Below, piece by piece: positions 19,207 to 28,525 of a DNA stretch of 64,000 bases. Both the position numbers and the translations under genes were made by a program. This stretch comes from Streptomyces anulatus (GTDB lineage: Bacteria; Actinomycetota; Actinomycetes; Streptomycetales; Streptomycetaceae): contig NZ_BMVK01000001.1 in the NCBI RefSeq assembly GCF_014650675.1, positions 806,001 through 870,000 on the forward strand. The letters are read 5' to 3'. Below the pieces are notes generated by a model. It did no database searches. It was given only the letters and a program-made list of their open reading frames with translations, and was not told the DNA's origin. Every line of letters starts with the position of its first letter. Position 1 is the stretch's first letter.

Positions 19207-21099
19207 TCACCGTCGGGGCGACCGCCGTATCCGGCCCGGCGCGTGTCGCTGCGACCACCAGTCGTGTTCACGGGGTTCCGTCGCCGTCTCGGCGAAGTGC
19301 AGCACCGTCCGGGCGTGCACGTCGTCCGGCGACCCTCCGCGTCCGCCGTACCCGAACCGGTCCAGGGCCCTTCGCAGCACGTCACACGCCTCCCGCGCAC
19401 GCCCCTCCTGCAGGAGCGCGAGGCCGAGGTCGACAAGGACCCGGCCCTCGGCGTCGACCTCCCCCGCCACCCGCAGGGCTGCCGCCGCCGGTTCCAGGGA
19501 CCGGACGGCCTCCTCCGAGGTCGATACGTCGTCCACGGTCGCCAGGACGCGCTCCACGACGTCGTCTTCCAGACGTACGGAACAGGCGGGCCGAATGACC
19601 AGGAGATGCTGCCGCAGGGCCTCGAACGCCTCCATGAAGCGCCTGGCCCCCCGGAAGAAGAACCAGCGCCAGTACAGCTGGTCCACGGGGAGGCGGAAGG
19701 CGTCGTCGACCAGCGATACCGCATCGTTCATGAGACGCTCGGCGTCGACCGGCCGGCCTGCCCGCACGGCAGAGGCGCTGGTGGCGATCACGTTGCCGCC
19801 CTCCGCCCGCAACCAGCTCGCCGCTTCGTCGTCCCCCGTGTCCCGGATGCGGGTTCGCAGGTCGCGGAACGTGTCCAGGTAGTGACCGACCAGCCGCCCG
19901 ACAGCCGCACCTCGCTCGTGCTCCGGAACGCGCAGGTTCAGCTGCTCGATGGCGAAGACGCGCACCAGATCGTGGAGGCGCCACCGCCCGTACGCCGTTC
20001 CGCTCTCGACGAGATGCGCCCGGGACAGGGACTCCAACAGCCGGCGGCACGCCTGCCGCTCGTCACCGAACAGTGCGGCGGCAGCCTCGGTGGAGATCTC
20101 GGGGCCGGGACCGAGCGGCAGCACGCGGAACAGGGCCGCGGCCCGCGGACTCAGGGCCTGGTACGAGAGATCGAATGCGGCGCGCACTGCCAGACCGTCG
20201 ACGGCGAGCACGTCGAGCCGCGCTCGTTCGTCGGAGAGGTCGTCCAGCATCACCTCCAGCGGCTTGCGCGGTTCCTGGACGAGCAGCGCACCGACGATCC
20301 GCAGCGCGAGCGGCAGGTACCCGCACAGCCGCACCAGCTCCCGAGCCGCCCGTGGCTCCTGGTCCAGGCGCGGGTCCCAGCCGTACGCGACCTCCAGGAG
20401 ACGGCCCAGCAGGTCGAGGGCCGACCGCTCGTCGAGTACGTGAAGGCCCAGCAGCCGGGAGTCCAGCGTCGACATGACCTGGCGCGATGTCAGGATCACG
20501 CGAGTCCGCCGGTCGGCCGGCAGCAGTGGCCGCGCGTGCTCGGCGCCGGCGGCGTTGTCCAGCAGTACGAGCAGGGGCTTCCCCTGCTCGGCGAAGGCGG
20601 CCAGGACCGATCTGTACAGCCTCGCCCGGTCCTCGGGCCGGGACGGTATGTACTCGCCGTGCACCCCGAAGGCCTGGAGAAGGCTGTGCGACAGGTCCGC
20701 GGACTCCACCCGCCGCTGGTCGTCGTAGCCCTGAAGGTCGACGAAGAGGACCCCGCCCGGAAACCAGCCGCGCTCCCGGGCGACCCGGGCGGCCCGCACC
20801 GCCAACTCCGTCTTGCCGACACCGGCCGGTCCCACCACGGAGCAGACTGTCGGAGTGCCGCCATCGGCGGCGGGGTCCAGGACCTCCAGCAACAGGTCCA
20901 GTTCCACGTCCCGGCCGGTGAACGCGGGGCCGGAAGCCGGCAGACCGGCCAGGGCCGACGGCGCCACGGGGGGCAGGTTCACGGCGACCGTATGGCCCTG
21001 GATGACGGCGTGGAAGAAGACTCCTCCACTGATCCGGTTGCCTCCCGCCGCATCCGGGCCGGCCGGAACGGGCAGCCCGTGATCGTCGGCGTCCGTCAT
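19207..21099 (-). CDS. NB-ARC STAND-family ATPase
   Basis: 630 residues. An N-terminal short beta motif, NRISGGVFFHAVIQGHTVAV (21-40), is a segment seen at the front of many streptomycete NB-ARC proteins. The STAND NTPase follows, with Walker A GPAGVGKTE (90-98), Walker B LLVLLDN (176-182), sensor RVILTSRQ (about 200-207) and the GxP-type LCGYLPLALRIVG. A winged helix (about 300-370) and TPR-like helices to about 600 come next. No separate effector domain is fused, so it may signal to a partner or be a regulator. The C-terminus (RIRRSPRR) is short for a TPR array. STAND proteins are typical sensors in conflict and development systems. Confidence 0.85.
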   Translation of the reverse strand: MTDADDHGLPVPAGPDAAGGNRISGGVFFHAVIQGHTVAVNLPPVAPSALAGLPASGPAFTGRDVELDLLLEVLDPAADGGTPTVCSVVGPAGVGKTELAVRAARVARERGWFPGGVLFVDLQGYDDQRRVESADLSHSLLQAFGVHGEYIPSRPEDRARLYRSVLAAFAEQGKPLLVLLDNAAGAEHARPLLPADRRTRVILTSRQVMSTLDSRLLGLHVLDERSALDLLGRLLEVAYGWDPRLDQEPRAARELVRLCGYLPLALRIVGALLVQEPRKPLEVMLDDLSDERARLDVLAVDGLAVRAAFDLSYQALSPRAAALFRVLPLGPGPEISTEAAAALFGDERQACRRLLESLSRAHLVESGTAYGRWRLHDLVRVFAIEQLNLRVPEHERGAAVGRLVGHYLDTFRDLRTRIRDTGDDEAASWLRAEGGNVIATSASAVRAGRPVDAERLMNDAVSLVDDAFRLPVDQLYWRWFFFRGARRFMEAFEALRQHLLVIRPACSVRLEDDVVERVLATVDDVSTSEEAVRSLEPAAAALRVAGEVDAEGRVLVDLGLALLQEGRAREACDVLRRALDRFGYGGRGGSPDDVHARTVLHFAETATEPREHDWWSQRHAPGRIRRSPRR

Positions 21100-21260
21100 G
21101 CCGCTCGGCTCCGGGCGCGGGGTCGGGCCACAGGAGCCGTCGGTGGGAGCGGAACGATGAAATCCATGGTCCGCCCTCCGGTACGCGTCACGGACAACTT
21201 AGCGTTGCCGTGAAGTTCGGGATGCCGCTTCTCCGCCATCCGGAACCGGCCCGGGCGGGA

Positions 21261-22517
21261 TCAGAACGTCACCGCGTCACGGATCAGCGGGCAGGTCATG
21301 CAGTGCCCGCCGCCCCGGCCCCGGCCCAGCTCCGCGCCGACGATGGTGATGACCTCCACCCCGGCCCGGCGCAGCAGCGCGTTCGTCTGCGTGTTGCGGT
21401 CGTAGGTGAAGACCACGCCGGGCTCCAGGGCCACCGCGTTGTTGCCGCTGTCCCACTGCTGGCGCTCCGAGGCGTAGACGTCGCCCCCCGTCTCGATCAC
21501 CCTCAGCTGGGGGAGGCCCAGGGCGCGGGCCACGACCTCGGTGAACGGGGTGCTGCCCTCGTCGGTGATCTCGATCCCGGGCGCCAGGTCGGACGGCCGC
21601 AGCGAGAAGGCGCGGACGCCGTCCATGATGCGCGGGTACAGCGTGACGATGTCCCGGTCCGCGAAGGTGAACACCGTGTCGAGGTGCATCGCCGAGCGCA
21701 GTTTCGGCATCCCGGCGACGATCACGTGCTCGGCCGCCCCTTGCTCGAACAGGGCGGCCGCGACCTGGGTGATGGCCTGGCGGGAGGTCCGTTCGCTCAT
21801 GCCCATGAGGACGACGCCGTTGCCGACGGGCATGATGTCCCCGCCCTCGAACGTCGCCTGACCCCAGTCCTTCTCGGGGTCGCCCCACCAGACGGTGGAG
21901 CCCCGGAAGTCGGGGTGGAAGGTGTAGATCGCCTTCATCAGCAGGGTCTCGTCGCGCCGGGCGGACCAGTAGAGCGGGTTCAGCGTCACTCCGCCGTACA
22001 GCCAGCAGGTGGTGTCACGGGTGTACAGGGTGTTGGGCAGCGGCGGCATCAGGTACTCCCGCGCCCCGGCCCCCTCGCGGGCGAGCGCCACGTACCCCGA
22101 GCGGAACGCGTCGGGGAGGTCGGCGGTGGCGAGCCCGCCGATCAGGTACTCCGCGAGGTGCTGCGGGGTCAGGGTCTCCAGGAAGGCACGGGTGTCGTCG
22201 ATCAGGCCGAGGCCCACCTCGTTGGCGGTGATCTTCCGGTCCAGGAGCCACGCCCGGGCCTCGGGCTCGGCCACCGTGGCGGCGAGCAGCTCGTGCAGTT
22301 CGACGACCTCCACGCCGCGCCCGGTGAGCTGGGCGACGAAGTCGGCGTGGTCCCGCTGGGCGTTCTCCACCCACATCACGTCGTCGAAGAGCAGGTCGCC
22401 GGAGTTGGTCGGGGTCAGCCGCCGGTGGGCCAGCCCGGGGGCGCAGACCAGGACCTTGCGCAGACGTCCCACCTCGGAGTGGACGCCGAGGGCGGAAGCG
22501 GGGGCGGTGCTGTTCAC
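21261..22517 (-). CDS. arcA: arginine deiminase
   Basis: 418 residues. It hydrolyses arginine to citrulline and ammonia in the cytoplasm. It shows the family landmarks: [14 protein letters not shown] near the start, [18 protein letters not shown] (substrate-binding Asp), HLDTVFTF (catalytic His) and the C-terminal nucleophile Cys406 in [13 protein letters not shown]. The GTG at 22517 has GAAAGG six bases upstream. It lies downstream of an arcD-like antiporter but separated by 109 bases containing a hairpin. No ornithine carbamoyltransferase or carbamate kinase gene is adjacent, so citrulline must be processed elsewhere or this serves acid resistance or arginine turnover. Confidence 0.95.
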   Translation of the reverse strand: MNSTAPASALGVHSEVGRLRKVLVCAPGLAHRRLTPTNSGDLLFDDVMWVENAQRDHADFVAQLTGRGVEVVELHELLAATVAEPEARAWLLDRKITANEVGLGLIDDTRAFLETLTPQHLAEYLIGGLATADLPDAFRSGYVALAREGAGAREYLMPPLPNTLYTRDTTCWLYGGVTLNPLYWSARRDETLLMKAIYTFHPDFRGSTVWWGDPEKDWGQATFEGGDIMPVGNGVVLMGMSERTSRQAITQVAAALFEQGAAEHVIVAGMPKLRSAMHLDTVFTFADRDIVTLYPRIMDGVRAFSLRPSDLAPGIEITDEGSTPFTEVVARALGLPQLRVIETGGDVYASERQQWDSGNNAVALEPGVVFTYDRNTQTNALLRRAGVEVITIVGAELGRGRGGGHCMTCPLIRDAVTF

Positions 22518-22545
22518 GATGGGCCTTTCGCTCGGTGACGGCAGA

Positions 22546-22596
22546 GGGGACGTACGGGGTCGCTCGGAGCGGGGACGTACGGGGTCGCTCCGAGCG
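22546..22596. repeat. 25-bp tandem repeat forming an 11-bp hairpin between arcD and arcA
   Basis: Copy one (22546-22570) and copy two (22571-22595) differ at a single base. That difference turns CGCTCGGAGCG (22561-22571) and CGCTCCGAGCG (22586-22596) into exact reverse complements, giving an 11-bp stem with a 14-base loop. It can act as an intercistronic terminator or processing site in the leftward transcript. Confidence 0.75.
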
Positions 22597-22626
22597 GGTG
22601 GCCAGGAGCGAGGAGGTGCGGGGGGC

Positions 22627-24072
22627 TCAGAGCTCGATCCAGCCCGCGGCCAGTGCCACGACCCCGGCGGCGGCTCCGGCGACCGAGACCGCGCAGATGA
22701 CGGCCTCGCCCGGGGAGAAGAGCCTGCGCCCCTGTTCCCTGCGGGACTTGACGAAGAGGAAGGTGGCCGGGGCGTAGAGGATGAAGGAGACGAGGACGAA
22801 CTTCAGCCCCGCCGCGTACAGCAGGAACGCGGTGTAGAGGGTGGCCACCACGGCGATCACCAGCTCGCGCCGGGTACTGCGTCCCACCACGTCGGACCGG
22901 CCGGGCCGCCGGGCGATCCGCACCGCGAAGGCGGCGGCCAGCAGGAAGGGGATCAGGCTCAGGGCGCTGGTCAGGTCGAGGGCGAAGTTGAAGGCGTCGT
23001 CGGAGAACAGCGTCACGACCAGCACGACCTGGCTCAGGCACGTGGTCATGAGCAGCGCGGCCTCGGGCACGTCCGCCCCGGTCGACCGCCCCAGGAAGCG
23101 GGGCATGTCCTTGTCCTTCGCGGCGACGAACAGGACTTCGGCGGCCATCAGCGTCCAGGCGAGGTAGGCGCCGAGCACGGAGACGATGAGGCCCACGCTG
23201 ACGAAGACCTTGCCCCAGGTGCCGACCGCCGACTCCAGCACCTCGGCCATCGAGGGCTGCCGCAGCTCGGCGATCTCGGCCATCGGCAGCAGTCCGTAAC
23301 TGACGATCGTGACGGAGGCGAAGACGGCGAACACGCTGAGGAATCCGAGGACGGTGGCCCGCCCCACGTCCTCGCGGCGCTTGGCGTGGCGGGAGTAGAC
23401 GCTGGCCCCTTCGACGCCGAGGAAGACGAAGACCGTCGCGAGCATCGTGCCGCGGACCTGGTCGAAGAGGGAGCCCGCGTAGTCGGCGCCGCCGAAGTTG
23501 TCCGCGAAGACCGAGGCGTCGAAGTAGAACAGCGCCAGGATCACGAAGAAGATGATGGGCACGATCTTGGCGACGGTGACGATCCGGTTGATCGCCGCGG
23601 CTTCCTTGACGCCCCGGCGGATCAGCAGGAAGAACCCCCACAGGCCGACCGAGGAGATCACCACCGCCGTCACGGTGTCACCGTCGCCCAGTGCCGGCGC
23701 CACCGCGCCGACGGTCGACATGATGAGCACCCAGTAGGTGACGTTGCCGACGCAGGCGCTGGCCCAGTAGCCGAAGGCGGAGAAGAAGCCGAGGTACTCG
23801 CCGAAGCCCGCTTTCGCGTACGCGTAGACCCCGGCGTCCAGGTCCGGCCGACGGACGGCGAGCGTCTGGAAGACGAAGGCGAGCATCAGCATGCCGGTCC
23901 CGGCGACGGCCCAGGCGATCAGCGCTCCCGCGACGCCGGTCTCCTGTGCGAAGCGCCGCGGCAGCGAGAACACCCCGGCGCCCACCATCGAGCCGACGAC
24001 CATCGCGGTGAGCGTCAGGAGCGTCAGCTTCACCGCCGGTCGCGCCTCGGCCTCGGGTCCGGCGTGCGTCAT
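22627..24072 (-). CDS. arcD: arginine/ornithine antiporter-like APC permease
   Basis: 481 residues with 12-14 hydrophobic segments of the amino acid-polyamine-organocation superfamily. The N-terminal helix 1 contains the substrate-binding break [19 protein letters not shown], followed by [19 protein letters not shown] and [13 protein letters not shown], typical of ArcD/basic amino acid antiporters. It would exchange arginine for ornithine or another cation across the membrane, feeding arcA. The ATG at 24072 opens directly onto the helix 1 region. It is divergent from the GAF/PP2C gene across 264 bases. ArcD here is assigned by family and by its neighbour. Confidence 0.85.
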   Translation of the reverse strand: MTHAGPEAEARPAVKLTLLTLTAMVVGSMVGAGVFSLPRRFAQETGVAGALIAWAVAGTGMLMLAFVFQTLAVRRPDLDAGVYAYAKAGFGEYLGFFSAFGYWASACVGNVTYWVLIMSTVGAVAPALGDGDTVTAVVISSVGLWGFFLLIRRGVKEAAAINRIVTVAKIVPIIFFVILALFYFDASVFADNFGGADYAGSLFDQVRGTMLATVFVFLGVEGASVYSRHAKRREDVGRATVLGFLSVFAVFASVTIVSYGLLPMAEIAELRQPSMAEVLESAVGTWGKVFVSVGLIVSVLGAYLAWTLMAAEVLFVAAKDKDMPRFLGRSTGADVPEAALLMTTCLSQVVLVVTLFSDDAFNFALDLTSALSLIPFLLAAAFAVRIARRPGRSDVVGRSTRRELVIAVVATLYTAFLLYAAGLKFVLVSFILYAPATFLFVKSRREQGRRLFSPGEAVICAVSVAGAAAGVVALAAGWIEL

Positions 24073-24124
24073 GGCGTTCCCCTGTCGATGCGGTCATCGG
24101 CCAACCAGGGAAAGCTAGCAACTT

Positions 24125-24145
24125 TATGGGGCGATACAGCCCATA
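24125..24145. promoter_or_regulatory. inverted repeat in the arcD/phosphatase divergent region
   Basis: TATGGG (24125-24130) and CCCATA (24140-24145) are reverse complements nine bases apart, 53 bases upstream of arcD. Possible operator; weak on its own. Confidence 0.3.
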
Positions 24146-24336
24146 TCGTCACCGGCGGAGTGGTGCACCGGGCCTGCTCGCGGAGCTGGACACCGCCGGT
24201 GAACTCGGCTCGTTCCGGGCGCACCTGTGGCCGGCCGCCCCGGTCGGAACCTCCCGCCCCCACCGCAGGATTTCTCTCCCTGGGCCATGAGAGAGGCGTC
24301 AGCGGGCAGAAGCACTCTCAACTTTTGGAGGCTGCG

Positions 24337-25530
24337 ATGACGTGTGACCGGATGGGACTTGCCGAAGTGCTGGCGGCGGCGGAGAACGCGGCCCCGGTGG
24401 ACTCGATCGATGTCGTGGCGCGCAATCTGCGCACACGGTTCGGTGCGCGGTACGTGTCGTTCCTGTTCGTCGACGTGGTCGGCAGCCGTCTGCTGCGGGT
24501 CAACGACACGGTCGGCGTCTCCGAGGAGCACCGGACCGAGAGAGTCCCCCTGGCCGGCAGCGGCATCTACGACAAGGTTCTGCGCGCCCAGAAACCGGTG
24601 CTGACGGAGGAGGACGGGCTTGGGCAGCGCGTGCTCGCGCCGGTCACCAACCGCGGTGACACCATCGGTGTGCTGGAGCTGTTCCTCGACGTCGTGACCG
24701 AGAGCGTGCTGGAGCAGGTCGAGGAGGCCGCGCACGCACTGGCGTACATCATCGTCACCGACCGTCGCTTCACCGACCTCTACCACTGGGGAAACCGCAC
24801 CACGACGGTCAGCCTGGCGGCGGAGATCCAGCGGCAGCTCCTCCCCTCGGCCCCCTCCTGCGAGGCGGCAGAATTCGCCCTCGCCGGAGCCCTGGTCCCG
24901 GCCTCCGACATCGCCGGGGACACCTACGACTACAGCCTCGACCACGACACCCTGCACCTGTCCGTCACCGACGCCATGGGCCACGACGTCGACGCCTCCC
25001 TCACCGCCACCCTGGTCGTGAACGCCTCCCGCGGCGCCCGCCGCGCCGGGTCGGACCTCGCCGAACAGGCCCGCCACATGCATCAGGCCCTCCTCGACCA
25101 CGGGCGCCACGCCTACGCCACGGGCCAGTTGCTCCGCATCGCCCTTGACGGAAGCGGCGCCCAACTGGTCAACGCCGGCCACCCCGGGCCGCTCCGGCTG
25201 CGCGAGGGCACGGTCGAGGAACTGGGCCTGGCCGTCAACATGCCCTTCGGCTTCCCCCCGCAGGGCGCCTATCAGGTACAGGACATCGATCTGCGCCCCG
25301 GTGACCGCCTTGTGCTGTTCACCGACGGAATGCAGGAACGCGAGGCGGAGAAGGTCGACCTGCCAGGTCTCCTGTTGAGAACCGCGGCCGAGCACCCGCG
25401 CGAGGTCGTCCGCACCTTGGTCACCGCGGTGGCCGACGCCTATGGCGGCCGACCGCCGAAGGACGACGCCACCGCCCTGTGCCTGGACTGGCACGGCCCT
25501 CACAGCGAGCTCCGCCGGTCGGACATCTGA
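24337..25530 (+). CDS. GAF-domain PP2C/SpoIIE-type serine phosphatase
   Basis: 397 residues. Residues of about 15-155 form a GAF sensor domain ([20 protein letters not shown]...). A linker with the RsbU-type motif [13 protein letters not shown] (about 167-180) leads into a SpoIIE phosphatase domain. Metal-ligand motifs are [22 protein letters not shown] (the common second Gly is Asp), FTDGMQERE and the terminal [10 protein letters not shown]. The ATG at 24337 has GGAGG five bases upstream. Such proteins dephosphorylate anti-anti-sigma factors and are numerous in streptomycetes. No anti-sigma or anti-anti-sigma gene is adjacent, so the target is unknown. It converges with a TetR gene, 13 bases away. 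Confidence 0.9.
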   Translation: MTCDRMGLAEVLAAAENAAPVDSIDVVARNLRTRFGARYVSFLFVDVVGSRLLRVNDTVGVSEEHRTERVPLAGSGIYDKVLRAQKPVLTEEDGLGQRVLAPVTNRGDTIGVLELFLDVVTESVLEQVEEAAHALAYIIVTDRRFTDLYHWGNRTTTVSLAAEIQRQLLPSAPSCEAAEFALAGALVPASDIAGDTYDYSLDHDTLHLSVTDAMGHDVDASLTATLVVNASRGARRAGSDLAEQARHMHQALLDHGRHAYATGQLLRIALDGSGAQLVNAGHPGPLRLREGTVEELGLAVNMPFGFPPQGAYQVQDIDLRPGDRLVLFTDGMQEREAEKVDLPGLLLRTAAEHPREVVRTLVTAVADAYGGRPPKDDATALCLDWHGPHSELRRSDI

Positions 25531-25543
25531 GCCCGAACGCTCC

Positions 25544-26122
25544 TCAGGCGAGGCGGGAGGCCCCCCACGCCGCCTCGATCATCCGGAAGATCTCGTCCAC
25601 CGCGCCCTGCGGATCGTCTGCCTCGCGGGCCAGCGCGTAGGCGTCGATCGCGAACCTCGCGATGGTCCGGCAGGCCGTCGACGACTCCGGTACGCCGAGG
25701 TCGGCGGCGATGGCGGCGGCCAGCGACTCCGCGTGGCGCAGCCGCATCGACTCCTCGTGCTCCCGCAGGGACGGCGACGACTCGATCATGTTCCGCACCG
25801 GGGCGGCCCCGGGCGCCGCGCAGTGGCGCACCAGGGCGTGGATCTCGCGGCGCAGCACGGGGATCAGCGGCTCGTCCGCCGCCCGGCCGGCCACCGCCCG
25901 GACGAGTCCCTGCTCGAAGCCCTGATCCTGCTCGAAGACCAGCGCTTCCTTGGAGGCGAAGTGGGAGAAGAGCGTGGTGACGGCCACGTCCGCCTCGGCC
26001 GCCACGTCACGGATGCCCACGGCGTCGTACCCGCGCTCCAGGAAGAGCCGCAGAGCGGTGTCGGCGATCTTCTGGCGGGTCGCGGCCTTCTTGCGCTCGC
26101 GACGCCCGGGGAGCTCGGTCAT
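25544..26122 (-). CDS. TetR-family transcriptional regulator
   Basis: 192 residues. The N-terminal HTH (about 8-55: RKKAATRQKIADTALRLFLE, then VGIRDVAAEADVAVTTLFSHFASKE) is a classic TetR DNA-binding domain; the rest is the helical ligand-binding domain. It is divergent from a zinc-independent quinone oxidoreductase gene, 69 bases away, with a palindrome between them, so it most likely represses that gene and itself in response to a small toxic electrophile or quinone (inference). Confidence 0.92.
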   Translation of the reverse strand: MTELPGRRERKKAATRQKIADTALRLFLERGYDAVGIRDVAAEADVAVTTLFSHFASKEALVFEQDQGFEQGLVRAVAGRAADEPLIPVLRREIHALVRHCAAPGAAPVRNMIESSPSLREHEESMRLRHAESLAAAIAADLGVPESSTACRTIARFAIDAYALAREADDPQGAVDEIFRMIEAAWGASRLA

Positions 26123-26165
26123 GCGCTGACACTAGCAAATACAAAAACGTAACCGATGCGAAAAG

Positions 26166-26176
26166 CTAACGGTTAG
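26166..26176. promoter_or_regulatory. TetR operator candidate (CTAAC-G-GTTAG)
   Basis: A perfect 5+1+5 palindrome, 16 bases upstream of the oxidoreductase start, in an AT-rich patch unusual for this genome (AAAAACGTAAC, AAAAGCTAAC). A related half-site CGTAAC lies about 20 bases to the left. Suits binding by the divergent TetR regulator. Confidence 0.6.
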
Positions 26177-26191
26177 TGCTACGTTCGGCGT

Positions 26192-27085
26192 ATGAAGAAA
26201 GTGAGCTTCGCCGCGTTCGGCGGCCCGGATGTCCTCCACCTCATGGATGCCGATGAGCCCCACGCGGGCCCCGGCCGGATACGCGTCCGCGTACGCGCCG
26301 CAGGGGTGAACCCCGTCGACTGGCGCATCCGCGAAGGCCAGGTCCTAGGAGCCCATCCGGTCGAACTGCCGTCAGGAGTCGGCCTCGACGCCGCGGGAGT
26401 GGTGGACGAGGTGGGCGAGGGCGTCGAGGGGGTGGCGGTCGGCGACCACGTGTTCGGCGAGGGCTCCGACACGTACGCGGAGTTCGCCGTGCTGTCGGCA
26501 TGGGCCCGGATGCCCGAGGGCCTGACGTTCGAGGAGGCGGCCGGCTACCCGTCCGTGGTGGAGACCGCGCTGCGCGTCCTGCGCGAGGTCGGGGTCCGTC
26601 CCGGTCAGACGCTGCTGGTCAACGGCGCGTCCGGCGGGGTCGGTTCGGCGGTGCTGCAGATCGCCCGCGACCGGGGCATCACGGTCATCGGCACGGCGGG
26701 CTCCGCCAACCAGGACTACCTGCGCGGCCTGGGCGCGCTCGCCACGACGTACGGCGATGGCTGGGTCGAGCGCGTGCGACTGCTCGGCCGCGTCGACGCC
26801 GCGCTCGACCTGGCGGGCTCGGGCGTGCTCGGCGAACTGGTCGAACTGACCGGTGACCCACGGAAGGTGGTCACCATCGCGGACCTGGACGCACCGGAGT
26901 TCGGCGTCCGCTTCTCCGGCGTGGCGGGGAGCGTGCCGGACGCGCTGGCCGAGGCGGCGGCACTGATCTCACGCGGCAGGCTGCACATCCCGGTGGAGAA
27001 GGCCTACTCGCTCGCCGCGGCGGCCGCCGCGCACATCGACAGCCGGGCGGGGCATACGCGGGGCCGCCGGGTGGTGATCGTCTGA
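26192..27085 (+). CDS. NADPH:quinone oxidoreductase-like (zinc-independent MDR family)
   Basis: 297 residues, somewhat shorter than the usual 310-330. The N-terminal GroES-like domain (about 1-120) contains AGVNPVDWRIREGQ and GLDAAGVVDEVGEGV; the Rossmann domain has NGASGGVGSAVLQIARDRG (about 144-162). The zinc ligands of alcohol dehydrogenases are absent, as in quinone reductases. The C-terminus ends in the usual HTRGRRVVIV (family form GHTRGKVVL). It reduces quinones or enones with NADPH in the cytoplasm. Control by the divergent TetR gene is likely. Confidence 0.9.
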   Translation: MKKVSFAAFGGPDVLHLMDADEPHAGPGRIRVRVRAAGVNPVDWRIREGQVLGAHPVELPSGVGLDAAGVVDEVGEGVEGVAVGDHVFGEGSDTYAEFAVLSAWARMPEGLTFEEAAGYPSVVETALRVLREVGVRPGQTLLVNGASGGVGSAVLQIARDRGITVIGTAGSANQDYLRGLGALATTYGDGWVERVRLLGRVDAALDLAGSGVLGELVELTGDPRKVVTIADLDAPEFGVRFSGVAGSVPDALAEAAALISRGRLHIPVEKAYSLAAAAAAHIDSRAGHTRGRRVVIV

Positions 27086-27147
27086 CCACGAGGCGGGTCA
27101 CGGTCCGTAGGGTGCGCCGGGCACGGCGGCAGGCGCGGGGACAGGGG

Positions 27148-27891
27148 ATGGACATGCTCGACTACGACGACGAGGCCCGGCACTACGACGCGTCCCGGGG
27201 TGGTGAACCGAGGGCCAGGGCGGCGGCGGACGCGGTGGAACGGCTCCTGCCGCAAGGGCCTTGCGCCGTCCTGGACATCGCCTGCGGCACAGGCATCGTG
27301 ACCGAACGGCTGCCGCGGCCGGGGCGGACGGTGGTGGGCGTCGACCGCTCGCCCGGGATGCTGAGCCTCGCCGCGCGACGGGTGCCGGGAGGCGTCGTGC
27401 GGGGCGACGCCACGAGGCTGCCCTTCGCGTCGGACGCGGTGGACGCCGTCGTGATCGTCTGGCTGCTGCATCTGCTGCCGGACCCCGTGCCCGTGCTGGC
27501 CGAGGCGGCCCGGGTGCTGCGGCCCGGCGGGGTGCTGATCACCACCGTCGACAAGAACGACGCGCACTTCGCCGAGGACAGCGACATCGCCGAGGCCACG
27601 GCGGACCTGCGCCACCAGTACGCACCCCAGGTGCCCGACCGGTCCGCCCGGCTGCTCCGTTGGGCGGCGGAACAGGAACTGGGGACAGCCGGCCAGACCT
27701 GGTTCCCCGGCACGGGACAGGGCCGCAGCCCTCGCGGGTGGCGCGAGGTGATCGAGGTGGGCCGCATCTCCTGGTGCACACACGCGCCCCGGGACCAGGT
27801 GGTCGACGTGTGCCGGCGGCTCGCCGCACTGCCGGACCAGGACACGCCCCGCCCGGACCCGCTGTACCGCCTCGTCGCCTTGCAGGCATGA
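27148..27891 (+). CDS. class I SAM-dependent methyltransferase
   Basis: 247 residues. Motif I is VLDIACGTGIVTE (about 40-52), the acidic loop VVGVDRSPGML (about 62-72), motif II DAVVIVWLLHLLPD and motif III RVLRPGGVLITTVDK. It belongs to the Methyltransf_11/UbiE-like group that methylates small molecules. The ATG at 27148 has an ACAGGGG site right upstream; an in-frame ATG lies two codons later at 27154. It starts 62 bases after the oxidoreductase and may be co-transcribed with it. The substrate is unknown. Confidence 0.88.
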   Translation: MDMLDYDDEARHYDASRGGEPRARAAADAVERLLPQGPCAVLDIACGTGIVTERLPRPGRTVVGVDRSPGMLSLAARRVPGGVVRGDATRLPFASDAVDAVVIVWLLHLLPDPVPVLAEAARVLRPGGVLITTVDKNDAHFAEDSDIAEATADLRHQYAPQVPDRSARLLRWAAEQELGTAGQTWFPGTGQGRSPRGWREVIEVGRISWCTHAPRDQVVDVCRRLAALPDQDTPRPDPLYRLVALQA

Positions 27892-27980
27892 CGCCCTTGC
27901 AGACATGACGCCACGACGGCAGTCGGCAGCAAGTGGCCGAAGCCCCGCGACGCGGGTGACGAGGCATGGGAGACTCGACC

Positions 27981-28499
27981 ATGCCTGTGACCAACCCGTG
28001 GCTGGCCGGCGCGTCACCCAAGAAGCGGCTCGATCGCGAGCGCCTGGAAGAACGCATACTCAACCTGCTCTCGACGCAGAACATGTGTGTACTCGCGACG
28101 GCGGGACCGGAAGGGCCCCTCGCGACACCGGTGCGGTACTTCCCCCTCGACTTCGCGGTGATGTTCAGTACGGCGCCCGGTTCCCCGAAGATGAGGAATC
28201 TCGCCGCCGACCCCCGTGTGTCGGTGGGAATCTTCGCCCCGCTGGTCGGACAGGCCAGCAGCCGGGGAGCCCAGCTCTTCGGGCGGGCTCGCGTTCTGTC
28301 CGAGGACGACCCCGCCTTCGAGCACTACTGGCCGGCGTTCCGCTGGCAGTCCGACCATGTCGAGCGGTCACGTTCTCTCGACGAACCCCAGTCGGGCCCT
28401 CTCGTCGTGATCGACGCCGAGCGGATCGTCTATACGGAGCACTGGCTGCGGCGCGAAGGCTTCGCGCCGCGCCAGTTCTGGACCAAGTCCGTCCAGTAG
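27981..28499 (+). CDS. pyridoxamine 5'-phosphate oxidase-family FMN-binding protein
   Basis: 172 residues of split beta-barrel type. The N-terminal helix (RLDRERLEERILNLLSTQ) is followed by the barrel strands MCVLATAGPEGPLATPVRYF and VMFSTAPGSPKMRNLAADPRVSVGIFA, the pattern of PNPOx-like flavin or F420 binding proteins that reduce or scavenge small molecules. The ATG at 27981 is preferred over 27966 because GGGAG lies nine bases upstream of it. It converges with glutaminase. No substrate can be given. Confidence 0.85.
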   Translation: MPVTNPWLAGASPKKRLDRERLEERILNLLSTQNMCVLATAGPEGPLATPVRYFPLDFAVMFSTAPGSPKMRNLAADPRVSVGIFAPLVGQASSRGAQLFGRARVLSEDDPAFEHYWPAFRWQSDHVERSRSLDEPQSGPLVVIDAERIVYTEHWLRREGFAPRQFWTKSVQ

Positions 28500-28525
28500 C
28501 ACGGCACTTCTCCCCAGGAGATACA

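Noticed and set aside
17926-21213. Rightward open frame of over 1000 codons across dusB and the STAND gene
   Set aside because: It spans two real genes and a non-coding gap on the other strand and has no domain.
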